DNA from: Phallusia mammillata
Lineage: Eukaryota; Chordata; Ascidiacea; Phlebobranchia; Ascidiidae
Length of the DNA stretch: 64,000 nucleotides
Assembly (NCBI GenBank): GCA_003260075.1
Contig: QLIY01000099.1
Span: 1 to 64,000, forward strand
Reading direction: 5' to 3'
Shown: positions 24,147 through 36,370 of the stretch, one piece after another
Layout: every line of letters begins with the position of its first letter
Position numbering within the stretch: the stretch's first letter is position 1
Made by a program: the position numbers and the translations under genes
The notes under the pieces: model-generated
Database searches by the model: none
Told to the model about the DNA's origin: nothing
What the model saw: only the letters and a program-made list of their open reading frames with translations

Positions 24147-24628
24147 ATGAACAAGATTTTCTTTTGCGCTCTCATTTTTGCTGTTATTCTTGTGACTGAT
24201 GTATCGGGTAAAAAAGATTGGTTCGGATTTGGGCGTGATGACATCGACCAAGCTCTCAATCAATTACATATAATAATAACACAAAGGTAATAGTAGTGTT
24301 TACTGTGTTAACTCGATATGATCTATGTTACATCAGTAAAATCTTTGATACACCATAAATCGTATCTACAAATTTGCCGGAAATTTCAGTCTGATTAAGA
24401 TTTTAACTAACATGGAAGTTTTTACTCTTGTGTTGCAGGAACCAAGCCAGGAAAATAGAGCGAACATTAGGTAAAGTGTAACCAGAGAAATTACAATTAT
24501 TCGCCTATCGAACGTTAACAATAGACTTCACAACTATACATAACAAAAAGTACTTGTGTAATGTGACGTTTATATACACTGTAGATGCAATGTTGCTGCC
24601 AAAACTTGATGATTTTTTGGACAACTAA
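24147..24628 (+). CDS. Small secreted peptide precursor, family B copy 1
   Basis: Unnamed gene. Exons 24147-24286, 24439-24470 and 24585-24628, giving a 71-residue precursor. Residues 1-21 (MNKIFFCALIFAVILVTDVSG) form a signal peptide; the secreted part starts KKDWFGFGRDDIDQALNQL and ends DAMLLPKLDDFLDN. Exon 2 is 32 nt, and intron phases are 2 and 1, exactly as in the styelin-like genes at 47.7-64 kb, which also share the signal sequence and the WFG motif near the new N-terminus. A further intron appears to follow the stop (donor near 24651, acceptor near 24808). Not cationic overall, so direct membrane killing is less obvious than for family A. Function unknown; I infer a secreted haemolymph peptide related to family A. 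Confidence 0.72.
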
Positions 24629-25226
24629 ACAGAGCAAACATAGAGCCCAGGTAAAATATTAGTTATTACTAATGTCGTCAAAGTGTGGATTTACACATTG
24701 GAATGACACTTTCGTTCCGTTTTCTGTTCAACAAACAATTTTGCATGTTTACCCGTACAACATTACCAATAATATACAAAACAGATATACAACTCTATTT
24801 TTTACAGATCATCCCTTAATAAGATGCAGCAATTTAACTGATTTTCCAAATTAATCAGACTAAAAATACCTTTTCGATTTCACTGCTTTTAGTTTGTTGT
24901 AAGCAAAGAATCAGAGTTTCAGACAGTTAAAAATTTCAACTTCAGATTTTTTGAAAGAATTAGTATACCATTGCCTTCCTTTTTAGTTTTCATATTAGAC
25001 TTGCTCAAAATAAGCAAAGAGTAGTTTCAGATTTCAGTATTAAATCAAACTTTTGAACCCTGTTTTGTATAATAAATTGTTTAGCACTGTTCATGTTGCA
25101 AGAAACTTATAAATGTATAATGAAACCAACAAAATGCCCACATGCCGTGGAATATTTAGCACTGTAATTGTAAAAGTTAAAAGGAACTGTAGTGTAGTAA
25201 AATTTACTCTCAAACTCTGTCTAGAC

Positions 25227-25553
25227 CAGAGTTGCAAGTCGGGCCGGGCTTTTCGGGCTTAGGTGTTTGTCAGAAAACGGGCCTGACTTTACGTTTCGTT
25301 TCCGCCATTTTTAGTAACAATTCTCTGGCTTTGCCCTAATGCCCACCCTACTATAAAACGTATTGTTTACCCCATTGTCAACGATTGTTCATTGTGTTTG
25401 TTGTCTTCTCACTTTTTTTCTTTCTCATACTTTGTTGCAAGGTTTTCGTGGATAGGCCTGTCAATCAAAATTTCGGGCCCAAACGGGCTTCTCAAAAACG
25501 TTTCGGGTTCGGGCCGGGTTCGGGCTCAGATTTCGGGCCCGCTTGCAACTCTG
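25227..25553. mobile_element. hAT-type element rich in cgggcc
   Basis: Ends cagagttgcaagtcgggcc / ggcccgcttgcaactctg, identical 8-bp flanks gtctagac. Same family as 58139-58529. Confidence 0.88.
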
Positions 25554-25772
25554 GTCTAGACTTAAACGAAGAAAGATTGTTTTAACTAACGCAATAAGCA
25601 CTGAATAGGCGAAGACCTATGTTTAAATGACATTAAAGATAACGTAACTTGCTGTTTACCCTATTTTAAGCATACAGCTAAGGCGTTGACAAAGTCATGC
25701 TGTAGCAACGCAACAGTAAAGCCATTATGACGATAAAGGAAGAGATGTCAGCAGCACGTGAATAGTTTAGCA

Positions 25773-25824
25773 CAGTGGTTCCCAACAGGGGATCGCGCGG
25801 GATTAAGATGGTTAATAACCACTG
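25773..25824. mobile_element. 52-bp hAT-type remnant
   Basis: Begins cagtggttcccaac, ends ataaccactg, flanked by identical gtttagca. The same 8 bp flank a larger element at the homologous position 29116-29499. Confidence 0.8.
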
Positions 25825-26119
25825 GTTTAGCATGATGTTTTAATAGCAATAAAATGTTGGCTGGCAATGCTAGTTTAAGGAAGGTTTAAACAGTTTAACA
25901 AAGGTTAGATGTTATAAGCTGCGTAGGTTCCGATCCCGGGATATTGGCAAAGAAATCGTTGGATCTCGGGATTTCCCGGGGTCCCAACCTTGAAATTTCA
26001 AAAAAGACTATCGTTTACAATTTAGCAAAATGAAAACTTGTATTTTAAGTGTGTTTGATGGAATTAATTATTTTATGAACTGTGATCACATGCAATGTGA
26101 CGTGGTGACAGAGTCAAAT

Positions 26120-26461
26120 CAGTGTTGGTGGTTGAACAGGATACCGGATGCAGGCGTAATCCCAACTCCTCTGCACCAGAGAGAAAAGTAAGAGAGAGAA
26201 TAAAAGAGAAACTTACAAATCAATTTTTAGTGAAGAAACAGGATACAGGAGGCGCCATTCCACCTCGTCTTCTTCACCAAACCACATCGAAAAATACACC
26301 TTCGTTTCCCTCTATTCCACCATAGGCCGAATGAATTTCAAATGATTTTTCAAATTTTTAATCAACCCACCAAGCAGTTCTTTAAAAAACGCCCCACGTT
26401 GCTCGTACTTTATTCAAGTACATTTCGGTTGTAATTTGTCGCAAGGTATTAAACAGAAGTC
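26120..26461 (+). repeat. Family B upstream block, uninterrupted copy
   Basis: The cleanest copy: gttgaacaggatacc...ctcctctgcaccagag, a GA-rich stretch, then gagaaacttacaaatcaa...gaaacaggatacaggagg, leading to the B2 ATG. It contains two direct aacaggatac motifs about 110 bp apart. Confidence 0.75.
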
Positions 26462-28440
26462 ATGAATAAGATTTTCTTTTGTGCTCTAATCTTTGCTGCT
26501 ATTCTTGTGACTGATGTATCTGGCCTACGCCACCCATCCCCTTCAGGTGACATCGATCAAGCTCTCGAACAATTACAGAAAATAATAACACAAAGGTAAT
26601 AGCATTTTTTACAGTGTGCACTCGGTTATCTATGTTACACCGTAAATTGGTTTATTAGAAACAACTTTTTCAGAAAACCCGTCTAATGTAGTTTTTCACT
26701 AGCATAAGAGCTTTATTGTTTTGTTTTGCAGAAACCAAGTCATGGAAATAGAACGCATACTAGGTAAAGTGTAACTAAAATTCACAATTATTCGCATACA
26801 AAACGTGAACAATAAACTACAGAAAATACTAATTAAAAATTAAAATAGACATAAATTCATAACTGGGATCAGCCCTGAAGCGTCTATATCCCCCCCCCCT
26901 TTTGCAGAAACCAAGTCATGGAAATAGAACGCATACTAGGTAAAGTGCAACTAAAATTCACAATTATTCGCATACAAAACGTGAACAATAAACTACCGAA
27001 AATACTAATTAAAATAGACATAAATTCATAACTGGGATCAGCCCTGAAGGGTCTATATCAGTGGTTCTTAACCATTTTGTAACGGCCGAACCCCTACGAC
27101 ATTCTTCAGCCTTTGGTCGAACCCCAAGTTACATCCTGGTTTTTAACCCCAAGTTACATCCAGGTTTTTAACCCATTTTGTTTGGTGGGTCATAATTAGG
27201 TTTTGTTCAAACGTAGTGGCAACAGTTACTGTTTGTCATTTTGTTAAATTCTGACATCATAATACAAGCAACTTGTTTCATGATTGCTTTAATTCCGGCA
27301 ATTTTTAGTTTTTACCAAAATGAAGAAGCATTGTATTTTTAGCATCTGTACACTAACATGAAAAAGATGAAGTAATAAGTTTTTGCTGCCAACAAAATGT
27401 CATTGTTTTTCTGCTTACGAACAACGCGAACAATGCTCTTTGTTACATCAAAAAAGAAAATAAAACCTGCAGGTTTGCACAACCATTTTGCTAGGACGGC
27501 CGCGTCACAGATTCTTATTTCACCAACGGCCGTCATTTACCTAGCTGCTTATTTTTGTTTTAAAATACTTGGTTTATATCATGTATTTACCATCTAATAG
27601 CGCCCAAAAAGCTCAGATTAATTTCTAGCTCGGTGCATAGATTAAGCTGCACAGCGAGGAAATCAGTCTTAAGTGTTTATGATGTCATAATGTATATTGT
27701 AATGCTTGTGGTACCTGTTTTGTTCGCATTGTTGGCACACAATAGGCGTACAAAAAGTCTGACACATACGGTTATTAGGCTGGTAATACTCTTTTTAGTA
27801 CCACTATTTTTTAATGCCAAAACTGTTTAGAGCAGTTTAAAACACCCCTGCCTAAGTTTAACCTTCCAGTGTTTTGATATTGAGCGAATACAAATTGCCG
27901 TTTTTAGCGACTACAGACCCTAAATTTTGACAAAAAACGAGTATTTGTGTTGTACTTCAAAAATACCTTTGTCGAACCCCAGATTCGGCGTTGCCGAACC
28001 CCTGGGGTTCGATCGAACACCGGTTAAGAACCACTGGTCTATATGCTCTCAACTTCACTGATGTGATACTGATCAATCTGGCGATCCTATACTACGAATC
28101 TGACATGTGCAGCATGAGGCGCAGGAAACGGTGCTTGTGATTCGACTTTCGGCGGATTCTGCACTGAGCCTGTGTAGCTCAGTTGGTAGAGCACGAGTCC
28201 CGGAAAGACTTTTGTCGGGGGGTTCGAATTCCACCGCTTGCTAGATTTTTCTGGCCTACGCCTTGCCAAATGGTGGTGAATGCTTGGTGACCGACTGATT
28301 CGACATGGCACCTTTAATGGGCCTGGCGTACTGTGCCTAATAAAAATGTAATGATGTTATGTAACGTTTTATACTTTGTAGATGCCATGTTGCGGCAAAA
28401 ACCTGATAATTTTTGGGAGAGAGAAACAGACCAAAAATAA
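26462..28440 (+). CDS. Small secreted peptide precursor, family B copy 2
   Basis: Exons 26462-26595, 26732-26763 and 28382-28440, giving about 74 residues. Signal peptide MNKIFFCALIFAAILVTDVSG, then LRHPSPSGDIDQALEQLQ, a NQVMEIERIL link encoded by a 32-nt exon, and a tail DAMLRQKPDNFWERETDQK. The GDIDQALEQLQKIITQR segment is the most conserved secreted part of the family and could form a short amphipathic helix. Exon 2 is present twice (second copy 26908-26939, after a C10 run); using both would shift the frame because 32 is not a multiple of three. Intron 2 carries a 978-bp hAT element and a SINE. Intact frame, function unknown. Confidence 0.72.
26732..27058. repeat. Tandem duplicate containing family B2 exon 2, split by C10
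   Basis: The exon and about 150 bp of intron recur after the C run at 26890-26899 with few differences. Confidence 0.85.
27059..28036. mobile_element. Non-autonomous hAT element, 978 bp
   Basis: Ends cagtggttcttaacc / ggttaagaaccactg with identical 8-bp flanks gtctatat. Subterminal gccgaacccctacg and gttgccgaacccctggg repeat in opposite orientation. Open frames inside are short and lack transposase motifs. Lies in intron 2 of family B2. Confidence 0.88.
28081..28345 (+). repeat. tRNA-derived SINE, copy 1
   Basis: A conserved leader (28081-28167) precedes a tRNA-like head at 28168-28243 with A box tagctcagttggtagagc and B box ggttcgaattcc, followed by a tail tggcctacgccttgcca. The head shares the odd cgagtcccggaaagact loop with copy 2 at 7005-7225. 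Confidence 0.72.
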
Positions 28441-29115
28441 AGCTTACAGGTAAAATGTTCCAAACAAACCTGTACTCCAAACAAATTTGCATGTTAACTC
28501 TTACCACATTACCAATAATACAAAACAGACATACAACTTCATATTTTACAGATGACTCTTTGAAAAGATGAAGCAATTCAACCGGTCTTTCGATTTTACA
28601 AACGCTAAAAATAAAAAAAGTATTCGGTTTCATTGTGTTTTGCTTGTTGTGAATGAACAAAAAAAACAACAACAAAGTTTTGGACAGTTTAAAAATCTAA
28701 AACAGGAGGTTCAAAGCTCTACTTAGAATATTGTCTATTTTTAAGCACGTTTGGAAAATGATATTTCCAGATTAGTCGTGTTTAAAACATGCAAAGATTA
28801 GTTCATTTTCCGAGACACATTAATCGGTCCGTAATAAAACATAAAATTTTGGATTTAAATTTTGTGACCTGATTGGAAAATCCCAGGCTCGGAGTTTCTC
28901 AGGATTATTACATCCCAATCGCCGGGTTTCTGCGAATAAAATACGAAGCGATAAATTACATTTAAGGTTTTTGTTTACTTAAGCGACACGGCCGCAGACT
29001 TAGGGTTGCGTTAAAGAAGCATATAATCGTAAAGTAAAAGCATATTTGACAAACATATAATTGTTTTTTGTTAATCTTTTTTAAACCTTATAGAATAGCA
29101 CGTGATAGTTTAGCA

Positions 29116-29499
29116 CAGTGGTTCCCAAACTTTTTCATATTTTTTTTCAAAACGGAACCTTTGCCATTATTTCGAGGTCTCGTGGTCCTTCAGCCTAAAT
29201 GTGTATTTCATGCAAAATTCCGCACAACAATCATCCAAAGACAGCATATGACATCACAAACAGGACAAAAACATTACGATTGTGCACGAACAATTGCATT
29301 TTTGATAGTTGTCATTCAATAAAGGCCATTGTTTAGCAATGGAGACAGTCGATTCTCAATTCTACTTTGATTTAAACTTATTTAGTGGCACAAACTGACG
29401 CCAAATAAGATTATAGAATTACTTCAACCGCTTCGCGGTCCCCCCAAAATTGCCTCACGGACCCCTAAAGGACCGCGGACCCCAGTTTGGGAACCGCTG
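29116..29499. mobile_element. Non-autonomous hAT element
   Basis: Ends cagtggttcccaaac / gtttgggaaccgctg, identical flanks gtttagca. It occupies the same relative position downstream of B2 as the 52-bp remnant at 25773 does downstream of B1. Confidence 0.87.
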
Positions 29500-29999
29500 G
29501 TTTAGCACGATGATTTGTTTAAAACATTAAAATGTTGTCTGGTAGTGCTAGTTTAGGCAAGGGTTTCATCAGTTTAGCAAAGATTAGATGTTATAAGCTG
29601 GGTCACGATCCTGGAATTGTAGCAAACGAATCGTTGGATTGGGATTCGAAATAAGATTTCGGGATTTCCGGGGGTTCCAACCTTGAAATTTTAAAATGCT
29701 CTACAATGTGCACGAAAACCTTTCCTTGTCCCCATGCGCCTCGCGGGATTTATGGTTGTTATACCTGTTCTGAAGGGTGTTTTTTTTCTACTGCTTGTTC
29801 AAATAGTAGGGCTAAGTAAATGTTTTAATGTTTGGCTATAGCTTACGATTTGACAAGATTAAAGCTTGTAATTTGAGTGTGTTATACTGGAATTATTTAT
29901 TTTTTATGACATGTGATTATATGCAATGTGACGTGGTGACAAAGGCCAAAATCGGACCTTTTTAACCCTTTATTGTATGATAAATTGTTTAGCCTTGTA

Positions 30000-31075
30000 C
30001 AAATATCAAGCCCTTACTTTCCCCACACTTAAGCAGCACATCATGTTGCTGGGTTTGAATAGAAATCTTTGAGCTGTTGGCCAGACATTCATTTAAAAAA
30101 ACTTGAATAACGTGTGTCTCACCACGTGCTGGGACTAAAAAAAAGATTATGACTGAAGAACAACTAACCTGAGCTTACGGTGCACCAGAGTTGGTGGTTA
30201 TAACAGGATACGGGATGCGGGCGTTTTTCCTAAAGCCTCTTCACTAGCTGTGGTGTACTCTTTTGAATCAATGCTCGATGAACAGCTATAGCGTTTAAAG
30301 CAAAAACTTCGATTACTGATGAGATTGGCGTGTGTGTTACCTTACAATATGGTTAGGATTCCTGAACCCGAAAGAACTTTGAAAATTCGTTCCCCCCCCC
30401 CCTTCGATTACTGATGAGATTGGCGTGTGTGTTACCTTACAATATGGTTACGATTCCGGAACCCGAAAGAACTATGAAAATTCGTTGTTGGATTTTTAAG
30501 CATCTTCTCTAATACCACTGTTGATATCCAATCAAGAAACAAAACAAGAACTTTAAATTGTACTATGAACCTAAAGTAATAAAAAAACATATGTAAACTT
30601 ACCCCCCCCCCTAAGCAGCACATCATGTTGCTGGGTTTGAATAGAAATCTTTGAGCTGTGGGCCAGACATTCATTTAAAAAAACTTAAATAACGTGTGTC
30701 TCACCACGTGCTGGGACTAAAAAAAAAGATTATGACTGAAGAACAAATAACCTGAGCTTACGGTGCATAACAGGATACGGGATGCGGGCGTTTTTCCTAA
30801 AGCCTCTTCACTAGCTGTGGTGTACTCTTTTGAATCAATGCTCGATGAACAGCTATAGCGTTTAAAGCAAAAACTTCGATTACTGATGAGATTGGCGTGT
30901 GTGTTACCTTACAATATGGTTACGATTCCGGAACCCGAAAGAACTATGAAAATTCGTTGTTGGATTTTTAAGCATCTTCTCTAATACCACTGTTGATATC
31001 CAATCAAGAAACAAAACAAGAACTTTAAATTGTACTATGAACCTAAAGTAATAAAAAAACATATGTAAACTTATG
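30000..31075. repeat. Repeated family B flanking DNA with two C runs
   Basis: Blocks starting taagcagcacatcatgttg and cttcgattactgatgagat each occur more than once around C runs at 30392-30402 and 30602-30611. Fragments of the family B upstream block (aacaggatacgggatgcggg) are at about 30200 and 30770, but no family B coding exon follows them. Confidence 0.7.
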
Positions 31076-31103
31076 AATACACTGTTGCTGCCAGGCATAA
31101 TGT

Positions 31104-31464
31104 ATCAACAAAATTTTAGCTCTTCCTTCAGATTTTACTTTAATATGCCAACGTTTCGATATCCCATACGAGACACCTTCATCAGGGTAGTGACATAAAT
31201 TGCATTTCAGGCAAATTATCCACCCCCCCCCCTAGAACGTCCGTTTTAACGTTCATTGTGTTGGTGTGAGAATGTATGTTTCACGACTCCAGGAAAGCTC
31301 GCTTGTGAAAGTCGGTTTCTCTCGCTAAAACCCGGTCAGCAGAAAAGTATAATACCATGTGTTTGCAATTTATGTCATTACCCTGATGAAGGCGTCTCGT
31401 ATGGGATATCGAAACGTTGGCATATTAAAGTAAAAACTGCTGGAAGAGCTAAAATTTTGTTGAT
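31104..31464. mobile_element. Foldback element with about 100-bp inverted arms
   Basis: Left arm from atcaacaaaattttagctc and right arm ending gagctaaaattttgttgat are inverted copies over about 100 bp, including cgtttcgatatcccatacg. A C10 run lies in the loop (31223-31232). Confidence 0.8.
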
Positions 31465-31797
31465 GTAAATTTATGTACTAAGTTATAAAAGATCAAAGCT
31501 TAAAGATCACTTACAATTCAACTAGCAACGGTCTACGGATTATATAACCGATCTGTTTCCCTAATGTCATGTCAATCAATGCGCTTTTATCCCAAGCGTA
31601 GCATCTTCCCCGTTTTCGGAAGAAAATTCGGCATAAATTGTGGCCCTCTTTGGCTTTTGAGCGTTGTTAAGCACTGTACACAGAACAAGCACCACGTGCT
31701 GTAAAATAAAGGTTTATGACTGAAAAAAACATAACCTCAGTATAGCATACAAGTGTTGGTGTTTAAACAGGATACGGGATGCAGACGTTATCCTAAC

Positions 31798-32404
31798 CAG
31801 GGAGTCTAACCGCTTGTCATTCGGGTTCGGGTTCGGTTTGGGTTCACTTCGTTTTGTATTTAAGGGTTCGGGTTCGGTTTAGGTTTTCAAAAATCTCTAT
31901 TTTCATGCTTGGGTTTTGTTCCGGTTCAGGCAAATTATCCGGTCCAAACGGTTTGAGGTTTTTAAACCGGTTCAAATTTTTATTTGTTTAAGCTTAATTC
32001 TACCCATCATCTACCTGGCCTTATCAAACTCCGAAAGAATTTTGACCGTGCACTGTTTTTTTGACACGCCCTATAAGTGTTATCTCGCGTTTTCTTCAGT
32101 GCCCTGTTAAAACAGACTGCATTTTTTACTCGTTTGGTTCCGGTTTGGGTCAACCACCACCCCCCCCCCTTGACACGCCCTATAAGTGTTATCTCGCGTT
32201 TTCTTCAGTGCGCTGTTAAAACAGACTGCATTTTTTACTTGTTTGGTTCCGGTTTGGGTCAACCACCGAACAAAATATCGGGTTCAACTCCGGTTCGGGT
32301 TTTCAGGAAATCGTAATTAGCGGTTCGGGTTCGGTTCAGGTTTAATGAAATTAACAGCTCAAACCGGTTCGCGAGTTCGGGTTCAGTTCCAGTTCGACGC
32401 CCTG
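31798..32404. mobile_element. hAT-type element inside a family B upstream block
   Basis: Same family as 14414-14940: cagggagtctaaccgc ... agttcgacgccctg, identical 8-bp flanks atcctaac. It carries a C10 run at 32160-32169 with a duplicated block around it. It splits the upstream block of family B copy 3. Confidence 0.87.
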
Positions 32405-32731
32405 ATCCTAACTACTCGGCACCAGAGAGAATGAGAGAGAGAGAAAGTAAGAGAATGAAAGAGAGACTCACATTCCAACTTTTTGTGGTAAAACAGGATA
32501 CAGGAGGCGCCATTCCACCTCGTCTCTGCTACCAAACTAAGTAGAAAAATACACCTTCGTTTCCTTACATTCCACCATAGGCTAAATAGATGGCAGTGGA
32601 TTTTTCTAATTATAAATCAACCCACTAAAATCTAAACTGCCGCAGCAGTTCTTTAAAAAACGGCGCACATTTCTTGTACTTCATTCAACTGCATTTCGGT
32701 TGTAAATTGTGGTAAGATATCAAACGAAGTC

Positions 32732-32859
32732 AAGATTTTCTTTTGTGCTCTCATTTTTGCTGTTATTCTTGTGACTGATGTATCAGGCCAAGGAGGCCGA
32801 CGTCGCCCAGGCGATATCGACCAAGCTCTCGAACAATTACAGAAAATAATAACACAAAG
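32732..32859 (+). pseudogene. Family B copy 3, start codon deleted
   Basis: Only exon 1 remains. Compared with copies 1 and 2 the six bases that hold the first two codons are missing just after gaagtc. The rest is open: signal remnant ILVTDVSG, then QGGRRRPGDIDQALEQLQ and the normal donor after ACACAAAG. The secreted part is more basic than in the other copies. No exon 2 or 3 is found downstream; the sequence soon runs into a C10 join (32985-32994) and a short element end. Confidence 0.75.
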
Positions 32860-32895
32860 GTAATAGTAATGTTTACAGTGTTAACTCGGTGTGAT

Positions 32896-33415
32896 TTCGG
32901 AAGATATCAACCTGAATTTCACACCTTCTGTGCTCATCGGGTTACAGTGCCCACTTTGTGTCTTTGCCGCTGCTCTTTTGTTTTCCCCCCCCCCACCCTG
33001 ATTTTCGGGCCACTTATAAAATGTGCCTACAGGCCAGCAGACACTTAATCCAGCACTGACAAGGGTTGTGACTTTTAATCATTTTATCGCTGTTGGATCA
33101 TTCGCAACAGACCGTGAGCAGTCTTGGAGCTCATGATATATATTTTAATTGAGTTAGCAGGCTCCCAACATACTTATGTGAAAAAAATGTTCTCTAACTT
33201 AAGAGATCTAGAACGTTGTACAAGGTTTATGAAACGAAGCAAAGGGTACTACCTAATTGAAATTAAAAATAATTCATGCCATAAACATCAACTTTGTTTG
33301 TGTTTCGTTTCCATGGGCATAAAGTAGTCGGAAGATATCAACCTGAATTTCACACCTTCTGTGCTCATCGAGTTACAGTGCCCAATTTGTGTCTTTGCCG
33401 CTGCTCTTTTGTTTC
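32896..33415. repeat. Duplicate blocks around C10, with a short-element right end
   Basis: tcggaagatatcaacctga...gctcttttgttt occurs at 32896-32982 and 33329-33415. After the C run comes the right end of the cagtgctgga element family (to about 33060), then unassigned sequence. Confidence 0.75.
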
Positions 33416-33818
33416 AGCAAAGCTATTCGCTATAAAGCCCATTTGGAGTCATTTTAGTTAGATTAAGGGGTACCCACAGATAAAAGTGCATCCATAAAAC
33501 TTTTCACAATTAAAACAGGACTTTCTTGTCGCGCTGATTAGACGAAGTCATGCATTTATAGCTCGGTCTTATTAGAGAATATATTCTCATGTATACATGA
33601 GTAATGATTGGGTACGCGGTGCAAGCAGTGCACAGTCCTGATTTAGTCAGTTCCATGCCCACACGCTTGTTTCAACATCATTTGAAAGTTTATGTTTATC
33701 GGGCTTCTTGCTTCTGTTTGCGTTTTTAGATTAGCCGTCGCTAACCTTATTCATCAGCAGAGAAACATTCTCTGTAAGAAGTTAAGATTGACTATCTTGA
33801 CAACTTCTTTTGAAAAAA

Positions 33819-36345
33819 ATGGGCTCATTATTGATACAAGTTTTATTGTTTTTGATGGTTTTGCTTGATGTTGCAGTTCCTGCTCCATTCGGAAACAACA
33901 CAGGATCAGGTCAGTAAAAGGTTTACTTCGGTTAAGTGGTGCGTTTAATGTGCAGCGTTGTTATAAATACGTACAGTTTCAAACCACCACATTAAACTAT
34001 TGGTCCGCCGAAGTTTCGTTTGGCCGAACCATTTCGATCTATAAATGCCGTTTGGGCTATGTTTCCATTTTTTTAAGTGGTTTTAAATGTATAAAAAAAT
34101 GCGCAAACTTTCACAATCAACAATTTTAAAACACAGGCCACGATGTATGCAAAATATTGGGTATCATATTTTGTGTTTTCTTTCAGTGCCAGTTTTTGGG
34201 TGTGTCACAAATAAGTTCACGTGCATTATAACAACTTACAAGGTTTAATTTCAAACATCCAAATAGGGGCCTGGACATTAGTCAGCTTGTAGCCTGAATG
34301 TTTAGTTTCAGCCCAAACTTTCATGGCGTTTGCCATTTAAAATCCTCTGGAACCGAGATAAAAAGGTCATGAGCAAAACAATATCAGACAGTTTGATTTC
34401 GTGATTACGCCTAATTGTTTTACAGTTGAATCTTCACTGAAGCGATCCAAGCGACAAGCAACACTTGTAGCAACTCTCGCCAGTTTTGACGTAATTAAAA
34501 ATGCTTTCGTTGAAAAACACAACGCCCTTCGACGTACAGTATCACCAGGCGCAAGCGATATGCGTGAAATTTCATGGGACGACGATTTGGAAAGACTGGC
34601 CATGGACTACTCCGCGTAAGTGTATTTTACTCAATGTTGCACTAGAGTTTAACGAAAGCTGATATTCAGTATTAGTTTGTCGTTAGGAATTGTGCATTTG
34701 CGCATAGCATAGGATTGGGCACGACAATGTTTAGTGAGGTGGGCGAAAATATTCACCAAGGTATTACTGATGCACTGTCTATTCCCGAGGTTGTCACTCA
34801 GCTGTGGTTTGACGAGGTAAGTAACAATCTAATGTATTTCATAAAATAAGTTAAACTATTGTCTGTAACCATTGAGTTCATGTCGGGTGTGTCAATTTCA
34901 GATGTGTAACAGAAACTTATTTAAACACGAATTGGTCCCGAAATAAAGAATTGATTTACAGCACGCAACATATCAATGCACTATCCGTGTACACAGTATA
35001 GTCAATTAATGCAGTTCGTGAATGCCTGGTTTAGTGGCAACACCACTGACGGGTTTTATTGTACTAGATGGGTTCAATTGGCAAAATCTGCTGGCTGCAA
35101 CCGATTTGTTGTTAATTGTTTTTGCTTCTAATGTGCAGGTAATGTACTACACATACAACGGTAATACGTGCCAAGAAGGCAAAGAATGTTCCCATTACCT
35201 TCAGGTAGTATGGGCCGAAAGCTATAAACTTGGGTGTGGAATTAGCACCTGCAAGTAAGCCGCAAGTCATTTAATTCTTAACTTTATGCAAATAAATACT
35301 GTGTATAATTATTTAAAGCAATCTTCTCGCTGGAGGAGCATCGGGAATGATCACTATATGCCATTACGGACCGCCTGGACTTACTCGGTTAGAAAACTAT
35401 ATTATAAAATCGCAGATTTTTCAAGCTCAATGAATATTTCAAAAATTTAAATACATGCGTTTTTGTTGTTCAACACTTGCAAAATGTAAGTTTATATTTG
35501 ACAGAACGATTATAAATAATGAGAACACATTGGACAGTCCCTATCAGTCAGGAGAGGCATGCTCAGCGTGCGCCGAAGGATTGCTTTGCAACAACAGTCT
35601 GTGTTACTCTAACGGTAAATGCAAAAGGAAGCACATTTTTTAGTCTTCAAGACATATTTTATACCTAAAACGTTTTTGCTTTACCAAGTGCTTTATATAA
35701 CAGTCTATTATGTAGTGCTGTATAGCAGTTAAGCAAGTGTGTACTAAAAATATTGCCATTGACCCAACTTTCAATTCATAGTCCTGTAACATTTGTGCAG
35801 CTACAACACTCACAACAACAACACCTACAACAACAACGTCTACAACAAAAACAACAACAACTACAACAACAACGAGTATCACCACGGCACCAACTACCAC
35901 CACATCATCATCATCAACAACAACAACGAGTACCACCACGGCACCAACTACCACCACATCATCATCAACAACAACAACAACGAGTACCACCACGGCACCA
36001 ACTACCACCACATCATCATCAACAACAACAACATTAACAACACCTTCAGTAGATCCGTTGTCGACAACCTCCATACAAGAAACTGTAGATGCTACAGGAA
36101 CAGTTCCAACCCGGAATAATTTTACCCAAAACAGCACCGCTGCAGGTAGATATTTTTTTGTTGCATACTAGGCCTGAACAGTTAACCCCCCCCCCCTACG
36201 GTAGTGCATATAATTTATTTCTTCTTTGTGTCTAAAGAAAGCGTATTAAATGTTGAAATTATTTTTACTTATAGGGTCTTGGCAACAATCTTCGGTCGTG
36301 ACGATGCTTCTTGTAACTGGGGTGAGAGCAATGTTTTGCCTCTAG
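33819..36345 (+). CDS. Secreted/GPI-type CAP-domain (CRISP/PR-1 superfamily) protein
   Basis: Eight exons: 33819-33909, 34426-34615, 34687-34816, 35139-35254, 35319-35387, 35505-35614, 35801-36145, 36275-36345; phases agree. A signal peptide (MGSLLIQVLLFLMVLLDVAV) leads to a basic spacer SLKRSKRQ and a CAP domain: FVEKHNALRRTVSPGA, CAFAHS, GENIHQG, HYLQVVWAESYKLGCG and ICHYGPPG. The His and Glu residues of the CAP cleft are visible in FAHS, GENI and HYLQ. A short cysteine cluster follows (CSACAEGLLCNNSLCYSNGKC), then a threonine-rich mucin-like stalk of about 100 residues encoded by ACA/ACC repeats. The tail VVTMLLVTGVRAMFCL resembles a GPI-attachment signal. Role unknown; CAP proteins are often secreted immune or reproductive proteins. 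Confidence 0.87.
35801..36100 (+). repeat. Threonine-codon minisatellite in the CAP gene
   Basis: Imperfect 60-bp units (acgagtaccaccacggcacc core, three copies) within ACA-rich DNA encode the stalk. Long Q-, N- and V-rich readings in the other frames are shadows of this repeat. Confidence 0.8.
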
Positions 36346-36370
36346 GAATTTTTTGAGGAACCCCCCCCCC

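Noticed and set aside
28168..28243. Functional tRNA gene
   Set aside because: A and B boxes are present but the acceptor and anticodon stems pair poorly and the unit is repeated with shared flanks, so it is a SINE head.
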